DNA of 53,364 bases from Rhodobacteraceae bacterium WD3A24 (GCA_002967695.1 PUHN01000020.1:1-53364), one strand, 5' to 3'. Counted from the stretch's first letter, positions 31,931-41,101 are shown. Translations and numbers: made by a program. Notes: generated from the letters alone by a model not told the origin.

Positions 31931-33127
31931 ATGAAGCTGGGCGAGAACATCATAGGGCAAAGCGGTCTGGCACCGTTCTTCAGGGTCGCCAATGCCGAGG
32001 AGATCGGCGCGACGGCGCCGGAGCCGCGCCGCGGCGACGCGCTGCGCACCGTGGTCCGCTCGCTGTCGGGGTTCCAGAAAGAGGCGCTGGTGACCTCCGC
32101 GCGCAGCGGCGCGACATGGCGGCTGGTCTCCGACGAGGGTGACTATCTCAACGGCCATGACGCCGCGCCGTGCCCACTGGCCTTTCTGACCGTGGGCATG
32201 GTCGCGAGCTATCTCAACGAATTGCGGGCGCTCGCCCGCCGCGAGGGCGTCGAGCTGCGCGATCTCAGGCTCACGCAGGACAACTATTACACGATGAAGG
32301 GCGCAATGCGCGACCGCTCGATGACGGGGGGTGCGCTGCCGGTCGAGCTGACGGTCGAGGCCGCGACCGATCTGTCCGACGCCGCGCTCAACGAGCTGGC
32401 GATGAACGCGGTCCATGCCTCGCCGCTCAACGGGCTGATGCGCGGGCGGCTGCCCAGCCTGTTTGCGCTCTCGAAGAACGGCACGGAACTCGCCCCCGCA
32501 CGCGCCCGGCGGATTGAGGGCGAGATGCTGCCCGACCCCGGCGTGATGGGAGCGGAGGCCGTGCCCGAGGCCGGTGACCTGACACTGGTCGAGCGCACGG
32601 GCGTCACGCCCGAAAAGGCGCTGCAAGGGGGCACGGCGGGCGGCGGCTCCTCGCTGGCCGATCATCAGGACCGCACGCTCAACCCCGCCGCCACGGCTTT
32701 CGTCCGCGACGACGGCGTCACCGTGATCGACCAGCGCCTCTATTCGCCGCGCGGCTCGACCTTCCGGTTCCTGTCCGAAGAGGGGCCCGAATCCGGCGGG
32801 CAGGGCCGCGCGCCGGATGCCAACAGCTATATCTCGGCCGGCATCGCCTTTTGTTTCATGACGCAGTTCGGCCGCTTCGTCTCGATGCTGGGGCTCGATC
32901 TGCCCGAATACCGCATCGTGCAGGATACGCATTTCTCGCCAGGTGGTGCCTCGGGCGGCACCGGCCGGGCGGGTGAGGCCGATCCGGTCGAGACGCATGT
33001 CTTCCTCCAGACATCGGAGTCCGACGACGTGGCCCGCGAGATGCTCGACATCGCCGAGCAGACCTGCTTTCTCCACGCCTTCTGCCGCACCGATCTGAAA
33101 ACGAAACTGACCGTGAACCGCCTCTGA
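31931..33127 (+). CDS. Tandem OsmC-domain protein
   Basis: A 398-residue protein with two OsmC-like halves. The first (about 35-190) has one cysteine at the usual active helix (APCPLAFLTVG) and no obvious partner; the second (about 240-398) has Cys in IAFCFMTQFG and again in EQTCFLHAFCRT. OsmC/Ohr proteins are thiol peroxidases for organic hydroperoxides, often induced by osmotic stress. The usual OsmC is about 140 residues, so this is a fusion. Strong GGAGG at 31921. It ends the right arm of the island and converges on a membrane protein gene. Confidence 0.8.
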   Translation: MKLGENIIGQSGLAPFFRVANAEEIGATAPEPRRGDALRTVVRSLSGFQKEALVTSARSGATWRLVSDEGDYLNGHDAAPCPLAFLTVGMVASYLNELRALARREGVELRDLRLTQDNYYTMKGAMRDRSMTGGALPVELTVEAATDLSDAALNELAMNAVHASPLNGLMRGRLPSLFALSKNGTELAPARARRIEGEMLPDPGVMGAEAVPEAGDLTLVERTGVTPEKALQGGTAGGGSSLADHQDRTLNPAATAFVRDDGVTVIDQRLYSPRGSTFRFLSEEGPESGGQGRAPDANSYISAGIAFCFMTQFGRFVSMLGLDLPEYRIVQDTHFSPGGASGGTGRAGEADPVETHVFLQTSESDDVAREMLDIAEQTCFLHAFCRTDLKTKLTVNRL

Positions 33128-33137
33128 GCGCGCGCGT

Positions 33138-33833
33138 TCAGCCCGCCCGGCCTTGCGCTGCCAGCGCGTCGAATGCGGGGCGCGTTTCGGGGTGTTGGTG
33201 CAGGAACAACACGCCGGCCCATGCGAGGAGGCTCCCGCCGAGCAGCTCGAAACCTTCTTCGAAGGCGACGAGTATCATGAAACGCGGCACGTCGTAGCCG
33301 GCTTCGTCTACGAGGAGATTGGTTAGCCCCTCCACCCCTATGGCGCCCAGGAACAGTATGGCGAATCCCCAGATCAGGCGGACCAAGGTGCCCGGAACCG
33401 ACTTCAGGCTGCGCCAGCAGCCCACCATCGTGGCCGCAATCGCGGCGAGCGCCGGCAGGCCGATGACGACGAACCACAGCCCGGTCAGGTGAAAGGCGGT
33501 TCCGGCCCGGTCGCCGAACACAGCGTCCGACAGCCGTCCAAGCCGCTCATGGACCGAGATGACCTCGTCCGCGGACATCATCACCAGGCCCGCCGCCAGC
33601 AGCATGAGGGCGACGGGCCTGCGGCCGCGCGCAATTCCGCGCAGCGCGACGAGCCCGATGGTGACGCCCGCGCAAAGCAGCTGCATCGAGGCCCACCAGG
33701 TGGGAACGCTGTCCTCCACGTCCAGATTGGCAATGTGCGGCGGTGAGCCGAGCAGCGTAAGCGAAAGCAGGTGCGCCCCGACCAGAGCGAGGTCCACAGC
33801 CACAAGCACGGCCGGGAATGCGTAGTGTGCCAT
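33138..33833 (-). CDS. Multi-pass membrane protein of unknown function
   Basis: A 231-residue protein with about six hydrophobic segments (7-28, 47-66, 73-88, 115-139, 151-175, 198-211). Polar residues recur at membrane edges: Asp89-Glu90 and His95-Glu96 in SADEVISVHERLG, Glu168 in GVEGL, and Glu192/193/196 in FEEGFELLGG. That set could bind metal or protons, but I do not recognise the family. The start has CGAGGA upstream. It faces yajC divergently and overlaps no island gene; whether it belongs to the island is open. Confidence 0.75.
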   Translation of the reverse strand: MAHYAFPAVLVAVDLALVGAHLLSLTLLGSPPHIANLDVEDSVPTWWASMQLLCAGVTIGLVALRGIARGRRPVALMLLAAGLVMMSADEVISVHERLGRLSDAVFGDRAGTAFHLTGLWFVVIGLPALAAIAATMVGCWRSLKSVPGTLVRLIWGFAILFLGAIGVEGLTNLLVDEAGYDVPRFMILVAFEEGFELLGGSLLAWAGVLFLHQHPETRPAFDALAAQGRAG

Positions 33834-33969
33834 AAAGATCCTCGTTCATTGCTTTTCGGTGACCGTACATCCCGCGCGGTCCATTGTTTGGCGGCTTTGT
33901 GGCCGGTGCGTGGCGGTGGTTCGGTCGCGCCAACGATACCACGCGCAGCGCGAATCCGCGCGCCTCGCC

Positions 33970-33998
33970 TTGCCAAGGATCGAGGCCGGGGATAGGGT
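33970..33998 (+). promoter_or_regulatory. Possible promoter of the yajC-secDF block
   Basis: TTGCCA (33970-33975) and TAGGGT (33993-33998) are 17 bases apart, about 90 bases before yajC. The -10 box is weak. The rest of the 254-base gap 33834-34087 shows nothing clear. Confidence 0.3.
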
Positions 33999-34087
33999 GC
34001 GCGCCAATTTCGGGGGGCCGACCGGCCTTCCGCACCCCCCTCATGCGCGGCCCCCGCGGGCCGCCAAGCACCGCGAGAGGTCCATTG

Positions 34088-34411
34088 ATGCTGATATCCC
34101 CCGCCTACGCCCAGGATGCCGGAGGCGCCGGCGCGCTGACGAGTTTCATTCCGCTGATCCTGATTTTCGCGATCATGTATTTCCTTCTGATCCGCCCGCA
34201 GCAGAAGAAGCTCAAGGAACACAAGGCGATGGTCGAGGCGATCCGGCGCGGCGACCAGATCGTCACGCAAGGCGGGGTGATCGGCAAGGTCACCAAGGTC
34301 AAGGAGGACGGCGAGCTCGAGGTCGAGATCGCAGACGGCGTGAAGGTGAGGGTGGTGCAGAGCACCGTCGCCAGCGTGCTGTCCAAGACCGAGCCCGCCA
34401 ACAACGGCTGA
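34088..34411 (+). CDS. yajC: Preprotein translocase subunit YajC
   Basis: A 107-residue inner-membrane protein: one membrane segment (about 18-36, ending IRPQQKKLKEHK, the family hallmark) and a cytoplasmic domain with GDQIVTQGGVIGKV. It is the small partner of SecDF in the holotranslocon. Start behind GAGAGG at 34074-34079. First gene of yajC-secD-secF. Confidence 0.96.
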   Translation: MLISPAYAQDAGGAGALTSFIPLILIFAIMYFLLIRPQQKKLKEHKAMVEAIRRGDQIVTQGGVIGKVTKVKEDGELEVEIADGVKVRVVQSTVASVLSKTEPANNG

Positions 34412-34463
34412 CGACCCGGTGTCGCCGGGCCCCTTACGGCCACAGCTTTGAGATCGGGGACGA

Positions 34464-36131
34464 ATGCTTCAAATCGCGATCTGGAAACGCGTGCTCATCC
34501 TGGGGCTTTGCGCCCTGGGGGTGATCTATGCCGCGCCCAATCTTTTCTACGAGCGGGTCGAGCGGCACAACGACGCGGTCGCGCTGATCGAGGCGCAATC
34601 CGGCGAGCCTACCCCGGAGCTGGCCGCCGAGCGCGCGCTGTGGCCCGACTGGCTGCCCTCCAGCCTCGTCAATCTGGGGCTCGATCTGCGCGGCGGGGCC
34701 CAGCTTCTGGCCGAGGTGCAGCTCTCGGACGTTTATGAGGGCCGGTTCGACGCGCTCTGGCCCGAGCTGCGCGACGCCCTGCGCGAGGAGCGCGACGTGG
34801 TCGGCGGCATTCGCCGACAGGAGTCGGGGCCGGGCGAGCTGCGGGTCGCGATCGCCAACCCCGAGGGCATGGACCGGGCGCTGGAGGTCGCACGCGAACT
34901 GGCCGAGCCGGTCACGACCCTGACCGGCACGCAGGCGCAGACACTGACGATCGCTGCCGAGGGCGACGAGATCGTCGTCACGCTCTCGCAGGCCGAGCGC
35001 CGCGCCCTCGACGAGCGCACGATACAGCAATCGCTGGAGATCATCCGCCGCCGCGTCGACGAGACCGGCACGCGCGAGCCGACGATCCAGCGCCAGGGCG
35101 CCGACCGTATCCTGATCCAGGTGCCCGGCATCGGCTCGGCCGAGGAACTCAAGAACCTGATCGGCACCACCGCCCGGCTGACCTTCCACCCGGTCGTCGG
35201 CCAGACCTCCGACCCCGACGAGCCGCCCGGTCCGGGCAACGCGCTCTATCCCGCGATGGACCAGGACGGGCTCTACTACATCGTCGAGGAGACGCCGGTG
35301 GTCTCGGGCGAGCAACTCGTCGATGCCCAGCCCAGCTTCGATCAGAACAACCGCCCGGCGGTCAATTTCCGCTTCAACCCGACCGGGGCGCGGCAGTTCG
35401 GCGACTACACGGCCGAGAATATCGGCTCGCCCTTCGCCATCGTGCTCGACGAGGAGGTGATCTCCGCCCCCGTCATCCAGAGCCATATCCCCGGCGGGTC
35501 GGGCATCATCACCGGCGATTTCAGCGTCGAGGAGTCCAACGAGCTGGCCATCCTTCTGCGCGCCGGCGCGCTGCCCGCGGAGATGGAGTTTCTCGAAGAG
35601 CGCACCATCGGCCCCGAGCTGGGCCAGGACAGCATCGATGCCGGCCGCATCGCCGCCATCGTGGCGGGCATCGCGGTGCTCGCCTTCATGGCGCTCAGCT
35701 ACGGGCGTTTCGGCATGATCGCCGATGTCGCGCTGATCCTCAATGTCGCGCTGATCTTCGCGCTTCTGTCGGTGATCGGGGCGACGCTCACCCTGCCGGG
35801 TATCGCCGGGATCGTGCTGACCATCGGCATGGCGGTGGATGCCAATGTGCTGGTCTTCGAGCGCATCCGCGAAGAGCTCAAGACCGCCCGCGGCCCGGCG
35901 CGCGCCATCCAGCTGGGTTATGAAAAGGCGCTCTCGGCGATCCTCGACGCCAATGTGACCACCTTCATCACCGCGGTGATCCTGTTCACGATGGGGTCGG
36001 GGCCGGTGCGCGGCTTTGCCGTCACGCTGGGGCTGGGGATCGTCACATCGGTGTTTACCGCGCTGTTCGTCACCCGGCTGATGATCGTCGCGTGGTTCGA
36101 GCGCCGCCGGCCCAAAACCATCGAAGTCTGA
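34464..36131 (+). CDS. secD: Protein translocase subunit SecD
   Basis: A 555-residue membrane protein: N-terminal helix, large periplasmic P1 domain starting at GLDLRGGAQLLAEV, then five membrane helices with GLGIVTSVFTALFVTR near the end and the ANVLVFERIREE loop. It uses the proton gradient to help pull proteins out of SecYEG. It is followed by secF after 12 bases. Confidence 0.97.
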   Translation: MLQIAIWKRVLILGLCALGVIYAAPNLFYERVERHNDAVALIEAQSGEPTPELAAERALWPDWLPSSLVNLGLDLRGGAQLLAEVQLSDVYEGRFDALWPELRDALREERDVVGGIRRQESGPGELRVAIANPEGMDRALEVARELAEPVTTLTGTQAQTLTIAAEGDEIVVTLSQAERRALDERTIQQSLEIIRRRVDETGTREPTIQRQGADRILIQVPGIGSAEELKNLIGTTARLTFHPVVGQTSDPDEPPGPGNALYPAMDQDGLYYIVEETPVVSGEQLVDAQPSFDQNNRPAVNFRFNPTGARQFGDYTAENIGSPFAIVLDEEVISAPVIQSHIPGGSGIITGDFSVEESNELAILLRAGALPAEMEFLEERTIGPELGQDSIDAGRIAAIVAGIAVLAFMALSYGRFGMIADVALILNVALIFALLSVIGATLTLPGIAGIVLTIGMAVDANVLVFERIREELKTARGPARAIQLGYEKALSAILDANVTTFITAVILFTMGSGPVRGFAVTLGLGIVTSVFTALFVTRLMIVAWFERRRPKTIEV

Positions 36132-36143
36132 GGGGAGCCCAAG

Positions 36144-37118
36144 ATGCGCCTGAAACTCGTGCCCTCGCAGACCTCGTGGGACTTCTTCCGAACCTGGAAG
36201 ATCACCTTCGGCGCCTCGGTTGTCGCGCTGGTCGTCTCCGTTCTGGCCTTCGCGGTGATCGGGCTGAACTTCGGCATCGACTTTCGCGGCGGCACCTCGA
36301 TCCGCACCGAGGCCGAGGCCCCGGTCGATGTGGGCGCCTATCGCGGTGCGCTCGATGCGCTGGGGCTGGGCGAGGTCACCATCACCGAGGTCTTCGACCC
36401 CAATTTCGAGGAAGACCAGAACGTGGCAATGATCCGCATCGCCGCCCAACCGGGGCAGGAGAGCGTCAGCGCCGACACGCTCGACGCGGTGCGCAACGCG
36501 CTGCGCGCGGTCGATCCGACACTGATGTTCACCTCGGTCGAGTCGGTGGGCCCGGAAGTTTCCGCCGAGCTGGTGCGCGCGGCGGTTCTGGCGGTCACCG
36601 CGGCGCTGGCGGCGGTGCTGTTCTATATATGGCTGCGCTTCGAGTGGCAGTTCTCGGTGGGCGCGGTCGCCGCGCTCGTCCATGACATCGTGCTGACCAT
36701 CGGGATCTTTTCGCTGCTCCAGATACGCTTCGATCTGGCCATCATCGCGGCGCTCCTGACCATTGTGGGCTATTCGCTCAACGACACCGTGGTCGTCTTC
36801 GACCGGGTGCGCGAGAACCTCATCAAGTACAAGAGGCGGTCGCTGCAGGAGGTGCTCAACCTCTCGATCAACGAGACGCTCTCGCGCACGGTGATGACGA
36901 GCGTGACCACCCTGATCGCGCTGATCGCGCTGTTCGTTCTGGGCGGCGACGTGATCCGCGGTTTCGTCTTCGCGATGATCTGGGGCGTGATCGTGGGTAC
37001 CTATTCATCGGTCTTCGTCGCCGCCAAGGTCCTGCTGTGGCTGGGCGTCAAGCGCGACTGGTCCAAGGATGACGGCGATGCCGCCGGAACGCAGTTCGCC
37101 GCCAAGTCCGAGGGGTGA
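36144..37118 (+). CDS. secF: Protein translocase subunit SecF
   Basis: A 324-residue partner of SecD with the same topology: first helix, short periplasmic domain with FGIDFRGGTSI, then five helices with GYSLNDTVVVFDRVREN and TSVTTLIALIALF. GGGGAG precedes the ATG. The stop overlaps the next start (GTGA at 37115-37118). Confidence 0.97.
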   Translation: MRLKLVPSQTSWDFFRTWKITFGASVVALVVSVLAFAVIGLNFGIDFRGGTSIRTEAEAPVDVGAYRGALDALGLGEVTITEVFDPNFEEDQNVAMIRIAAQPGQESVSADTLDAVRNALRAVDPTLMFTSVESVGPEVSAELVRAAVLAVTAALAAVLFYIWLRFEWQFSVGAVAALVHDIVLTIGIFSLLQIRFDLAIIAALLTIVGYSLNDTVVVFDRVRENLIKYKRRSLQEVLNLSINETLSRTVMTSVTTLIALIALFVLGGDVIRGFVFAMIWGVIVGTYSSVFVAAKVLLWLGVKRDWSKDDGDAAGTQFAAKSEG

Positions 37119-37867
37119 TCGCTGCGCTGCAAGAGGCGCTTGCCAGACCGGGTCTCGGCTGGATCGTCGCGGCGGTTCTGCTCGCGGGGATTGTGCGCGG
37201 CTTTGCCGGTTTCGGCACCGCGCTGATCCTCATCCCGGTCGCCGCGCGGGTCGTCCCGCCGCACTGGACGCTGATCCTGCTGGCGGTCACCGATTCCATC
37301 GGCCCGCTGCCCAACCTGCCGCGCGCCCTGCGCGACGGCGCCCCGCGCGAGGTGGTCACGCTGGTGGCGGGCATGCTGGCGGGGCTGCCGCTGGGACTGT
37401 GGGTGCTCGCGGCGCTGCCGGTCGAAACCTTCCGCTGGGTCGCCTCGATCGTGGCGCTGGTGATGCTCGCCTTGCTGATGAGCGGCTGGCGCTGGCACGG
37501 CGCGCACGGCGGGCCGGTGTCGGTAGCCGCGGGCGGCGTGTCGGGGTTTCTGGGCGGCAGCACCGGCATGGCCGGCCCGCCGGTGATCCTGTATTATATG
37601 GTTCAGGACATGCCGGTGGCGAAGTTGCGGGCGAATCTGCTGCTGTTCTTCGTGGGTAGCAACGCGGCGCTGATGGGCTATCTGGCGCTGGCGGGCCGTC
37701 TGGAACTGCCGGCGGTGATGCTCGGGCTGGCGCTCGCGCCGGTCTTCCTGGCGGCCAACGTGGTCGGCGCGGCGCTGTTCCGGCCACATATGGGTACGCT
37801 CTATCGCCGCGTGGCCTACGCGCTCGTCGCGGGGGCCGCGCTGTCGGGCCTTCCGATCTGGGGGTGA
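37115..37867 (+). CDS. TauE/SafE-family membrane permease
   Basis: A 250-residue protein with about seven to eight membrane segments and the two family repeats (GIVRGFAGFGTALIL near 22-36; GGVSGFLGGSTGMAGPPVI near 136-154). Members are proposed exporters of sulfite, sulfonates or other small anions. The GTG start overlaps the secF stop, so it is translated with the Sec block, although no role in secretion is known. Next gene follows after 4 bases. Confidence 0.88.
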   Translation: MIAALQEALARPGLGWIVAAVLLAGIVRGFAGFGTALILIPVAARVVPPHWTLILLAVTDSIGPLPNLPRALRDGAPREVVTLVAGMLAGLPLGLWVLAALPVETFRWVASIVALVMLALLMSGWRWHGAHGGPVSVAAGGVSGFLGGSTGMAGPPVILYYMVQDMPVAKLRANLLLFFVGSNAALMGYLALAGRLELPAVMLGLALAPVFLAANVVGAALFRPHMGTLYRRVAYALVAGAALSGLPIWG

Positions 37868-37871
37868 CGTG

Positions 37872-38228
37872 ATGAACATCAACGAAGTCGATTTCGACGG
37901 CGCGCGGCCGGTGCGGGGCTACGGCCCCGGCTACTTCCGCATCGGCGGGGAGATCAGGCAGGGCGCGGTGCTGGTCACGCCCGAGGGCGACTGGCCCTGG
38001 GGCGGCTACGACGATCACGCCTCGCTGCTGGCGCAGGCGCATGCGCTCGACGTGTTGTTCGTGGGTACGGGGGCGCAGATCGCCCCGATTCCGGCCGCGC
38101 TGCGCAGCGCGCTCGAAGAGGCCGGCCTCGGGGTCGAGATCATGGCCAGCCCGGCGGCCTGCCGCAGCTACAACGTCCTGCTGTCGGAGGGCCGGCGCAT
38201 CGGCGCGGCCCTTCTGCCGGTGACGTGA
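37872..38228 (+). CDS. Mth938-like domain protein (DUF498/NDUFAF3 family)
   Basis: A 118-residue single-domain protein: I--VDFDG start, GYGPGYFRIGG, LFVGTGAQIAPIP, and a helix-strand end with CRSYNVLLSEGRRIGAAL. Human relatives (NDUFAF3) help assemble complex I; the bacterial role is unsettled. A GTG immediately upstream (37869) is an alternative start. Sits between the permease and ccmA, an order seen in Rhodobacterales. Confidence 0.88.
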   Translation: MNINEVDFDGARPVRGYGPGYFRIGGEIRQGAVLVTPEGDWPWGGYDDHASLLAQAHALDVLFVGTGAQIAPIPAALRSALEEAGLGVEIMASPAACRSYNVLLSEGRRIGAALLPVT

Positions 38229-38274
38229 GCGCGCGGTGCTTCCGCCGGGGCGGGCTTTGCGCTAAGCCGGGCGC

Positions 38275-38910
38275 ATGACCGACGCGCCCGCCGCCCTGAC
38301 CGTCGACTCGCTGGCCTGCGCCCGCGGCGGGATTCCGCTGCTGGAGGGGGTGAGCTTTGCCCTGAACGCGGGCGAGGCGCTGGTGCTGCGCGGCCCCAAC
38401 GGTTGCGGCAAGACCACGCTGCTACGCACGCTCGCGGGATTGCAGCCGCCCCTTGCGGGCCGGATTTCCGCGCCGCCCGAGTCGATCGCCTACGCCGCCC
38501 ATGCCGACGGGCTCAAGCCCACCCTGACCGCGACCGAGACGCTGCAGTTCTGGGCGCGGCTGCACGGGCAGGGGGGCGTGACGCCGGCGCTGGAGCGGAT
38601 GAACCTCGCCGTGCTGGCACAGCGCCAGGGCCAGCACCTTTCGGCGGGGCAGAAGCGGCGGCTCGGCCTGGCCCGGCTACTGGTGACGGGGCGGCCCATC
38701 TGGGTGCTCGACGAGCCGACCGTCTCGCTCGACAGCGCCTCGGTGGCGCTGTTCGCGGGCGTCGTGCGCGAACATCTCGCGCGCGGGGGGCTGGCGGTGA
38801 TCGCCACGCATGTCGATCTCGGCCTGCCCGAGGCCCGCAGCCTCGAGATCGCCCGTTTCCGCGCCACGACCCGCGCCGCGGCCGACGACTTCCTCGAGGC
38901 CTTCCTGTGA
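38275..38910 (+). CDS. ccmA: Heme exporter ATP-binding protein CcmA
   Basis: A 211-residue ABC ATPase: Walker [10 protein letters not shown], signature [15 protein letters not shown], Walker [12 protein letters not shown], and the H-loop IATHVD. With CcmB and CcmC it releases holo-CcmE in cytochrome c maturation. Begins the ccmABCDG run. Confidence 0.95.
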   Translation: MTDAPAALTVDSLACARGGIPLLEGVSFALNAGEALVLRGPNGCGKTTLLRTLAGLQPPLAGRISAPPESIAYAAHADGLKPTLTATETLQFWARLHGQGGVTPALERMNLAVLAQRQGQHLSAGQKRRLGLARLLVTGRPIWVLDEPTVSLDSASVALFAGVVREHLARGGLAVIATHVDLGLPEARSLEIARFRATTRAAADDFLEAFL

Positions 38911-38926
38911 CGACGGAGCGCCGCCC

Positions 38927-39583
38927 GTGACCGCCCTTCTCATCCGCGATCTGCGGCTGGCCATGCGCGCGGGCGGCGGCTTCGGGCTGGGCCTGGCCTT
39001 CTATCTGATCCTCGCGGTGCTGGTGCCGCTGGGCGTGGGGCCCGAGGGCGACACGCTCGCCCTGATCGCGCCGGGAATACTGTGGGTGGGGGCGCTGCTG
39101 TCGTGCCTGCTCTCGCTCGACCGGCTTTTCGCGCTCGATTACGAAGACGGCTCGCTTGACCTGCTGGCGACGGCGCCGATCCCGCTCGAAGGGGTGGTGA
39201 CGATGAAGGCGCTGGCGCACTGGATCACCACGGGGCTGCCGCTCACCCTCGTCGCGCCGGTGCTTGGGGTGCTGCTCAACCTGCCCGCGGCGGGCTTCGG
39301 CTGGCTGGTCGCGTCGCTGTTGCTGGGCACGCCGGCGCTGTCGGTGATCGGCACCTTCGGCGCGGCGCTCACGTTGGGATTGCGCCGCGGCGGGCTGCTG
39401 CTGTCGCTGCTGGTGCTGCCGCTCTACGTGCCCACGCTGGTGTTCGGCGCGCAGGCGGTGGTGCGCGGCGCGGCGGGGCTGGGCACGGCGACGCCGCTGC
39501 TGCTTCTGGCCGGCATCACCGCCGGGGCGGCGGCGCTGCTGCCCTTTGCCTCGGCGGCGGCGATACGGATCAACCTGCGGTGA
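38927..39583 (+). CDS. ccmB: Heme exporter membrane protein CcmB
   Basis: A 218-residue protein with six membrane segments and the family pattern RDLRLAMRAGGG, LFALDYEDGSLDLL, PLYVPTLVFGA. Start is GTG at 38927 behind GGAG; no ATG is near. 16 bases after ccmA. Confidence 0.94.
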   Translation: MTALLIRDLRLAMRAGGGFGLGLAFYLILAVLVPLGVGPEGDTLALIAPGILWVGALLSCLLSLDRLFALDYEDGSLDLLATAPIPLEGVVTMKALAHWITTGLPLTLVAPVLGVLLNLPAAGFGWLVASLLLGTPALSVIGTFGAALTLGLRRGGLLLSLLVLPLYVPTLVFGAQAVVRGAAGLGTATPLLLLAGITAGAAALLPFASAAAIRINLR

Positions 39584-39664
39584 GCGGGCGCTGCGACACC
39601 GGCGCACGCCGCGCTCACGCCCAAGTGCATTGAGCCTTTCGGCGCAAGGATTTAAGGACAGGCC

Positions 39665-40399
39665 ATGGCCTCGATCTGGCGATACGCGAACCCGCGAAAA
39701 TTCATGGAAACCTCCGGCTGGTTGCTGCCGGGGGTGTCGATTCTGGCCGCGCTGTGCATCGCCACGGGCGTGATCTGGGGCTTTTTCTTTACCGGCGAAG
39801 ACTACCGTCAGGGCTCGACCGTCAAGATCGTGTTCCTGCATGTGCCCGCCGCGCTGATGGCGATCAATGCGTGGCTGATGATGCTGGTCGCCTCGCTCAT
39901 CTGGCTGATCCGGCGCCATCACGTCTCGGCGCTCGCGGCCAAGGCCGCAGCCCCCGTAGGCGTGACGATGACGCTCATCGCGCTGATCACCGGCGCGGTC
40001 TGGGGCCAGCCGATGTGGGGGACATGGTGGGCGTGGGATCCGCGGCTGACCTCGTTTCTGATCCTGTTTCTGTTCTATCTGGGCTATATCGCGTTGTGGC
40101 AGGCGATCGAGGACCCCGACACGGCGGCCGATCTGACATCGGTGCTGTGTCTTGTCGGCTCTGTCTTCGCGCTGCTGTCGCGCTATGCGGTCAATTTCTG
40201 GAACCAGGGCCTGCATCAGGGCGCGTCGCTGTCGGTCGTCGACGAGGGCGCGCCGATGGACATCGCCTACCGGCTGCCGCTCTATTTCGCGATGGCGGGG
40301 TTTGCGCTGCTGTTCATTGCGCTGCTGCTGGCGGGCACCCGCACCGAGATACGCGCCCGCCGGATGCAGGCGCTGCTGACGCGCGAGAGAATGGGATGA
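39665..40399 (+). CDS. ccmC: Heme exporter/handling protein CcmC
   Basis: A 244-residue, six-helix protein with the tryptophan-rich heme motif WWAWDPRLT at 121-129 and flanking histidines His59 (FLHVP) and His184 (GLHQG), at the positions known in E. coli CcmC. It loads heme onto CcmE. The stop overlaps the ccmD start. Confidence 0.97.
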   Translation: MASIWRYANPRKFMETSGWLLPGVSILAALCIATGVIWGFFFTGEDYRQGSTVKIVFLHVPAALMAINAWLMMLVASLIWLIRRHHVSALAAKAAAPVGVTMTLIALITGAVWGQPMWGTWWAWDPRLTSFLILFLFYLGYIALWQAIEDPDTAADLTSVLCLVGSVFALLSRYAVNFWNQGLHQGASLSVVDEGAPMDIAYRLPLYFAMAGFALLFIALLLAGTRTEIRARRMQALLTRERMG

Positions 40400-40548
40400 T
40401 GCCGGAACTTGGCCCCTACGCCGCCGAAGTCGGGCTGGCCTATGCCGCCACGGGCGCGCTGTTGGCCGGGCTCATCGCCTATGTGCTGATCCGCGCCCGC
40501 CGCGTGCGCCGGGCGCTCGACGAACTCGAATCCCGCCGAGGAAAATGA
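40396..40548 (+). CDS. ccmD: Heme exporter accessory protein CcmD
   Basis: A 50-residue protein with one membrane segment (about 13-33) and a basic, then acidic, cytoplasmic tail (RARRVRRALDELE). Two adjacent ATGs (40396, 40399) overlap the ccmC stop. It helps release heme-loaded CcmE from CcmABC. Confidence 0.9.
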   Translation: MMPELGPYAAEVGLAYAATGALLAGLIAYVLIRARRVRRALDELESRRGK

Positions 40549-40549
40549 C

Positions 40550-41086
40550 ATGGCCCGGATATCTCCACTGATGATGCTGCCGCCGCTGATCTTCGCGGGG
40601 CTCGCCGCCGTCTTCTATTTCGGCATGTATGACGACAACGAGGAACTGCCCTCGGCGCGCGAGGGCGGCCCGGCCCCGGAGGTCGATCTTGCCCGGCTCG
40701 GCGACTACCGGCTGTTTACCGGGGACGAGCTCGACGACGGCGAGGTGTCGCTGGTCAATTACTGGGCGAGCTGGTGCGCCCCCTGCCGGGCCGAGCATCC
40801 GATGCTCGAGCAGATCGCCGAGGAGGGGATTCCCATCTACGGGATCAATTACCGCGACAATCCCCAGCGGGCGATGCAGTTTCTCGATGAGGTGGGCAAC
40901 CCGTTCGCCGCCATCGGCACCGATCAGGCCGGCCAGACCGCGATCGACTGGGGGCTCTACGGCGTGCCGGAAACCTATGTCATCGACGGCGACGGCACGG
41001 TGGTCATGCGCTTTGCCGGGCCGATCACGCCCGAGATTCTCGAAAGCCGCATCCGCCCGGCGATCGAGCGCGCCGGCGGAGGCTGA
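40550..41086 (+). CDS. ccmG: Thiol:disulfide interchange protein CcmG/DsbE
   Basis: A 178-residue membrane-anchored thioredoxin: anchor helix about 8-26, active site WASWCAPC with Cys76 and Cys79, and the family's GINYRDNP and GVPETYVID. It keeps apocytochrome c cysteines reduced for heme attachment. One base separates it from ccmD. ccmE, ccmF and ccmH are not here. Confidence 0.96.
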   Translation: MARISPLMMLPPLIFAGLAAVFYFGMYDDNEELPSAREGGPAPEVDLARLGDYRLFTGDELDDGEVSLVNYWASWCAPCRAEHPMLEQIAEEGIPIYGINYRDNPQRAMQFLDEVGNPFAAIGTDQAGQTAIDWGLYGVPETYVIDGDGTVVMRFAGPITPEILESRIRPAIERAGGG

Positions 41087-41101
41087 CGTGGCCGCGCGCC
41101 C

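Noticed and set aside
34434-36683. 749-codon minus-strand frame opposite secD
   Set aside because: Shadow of secD and secF.
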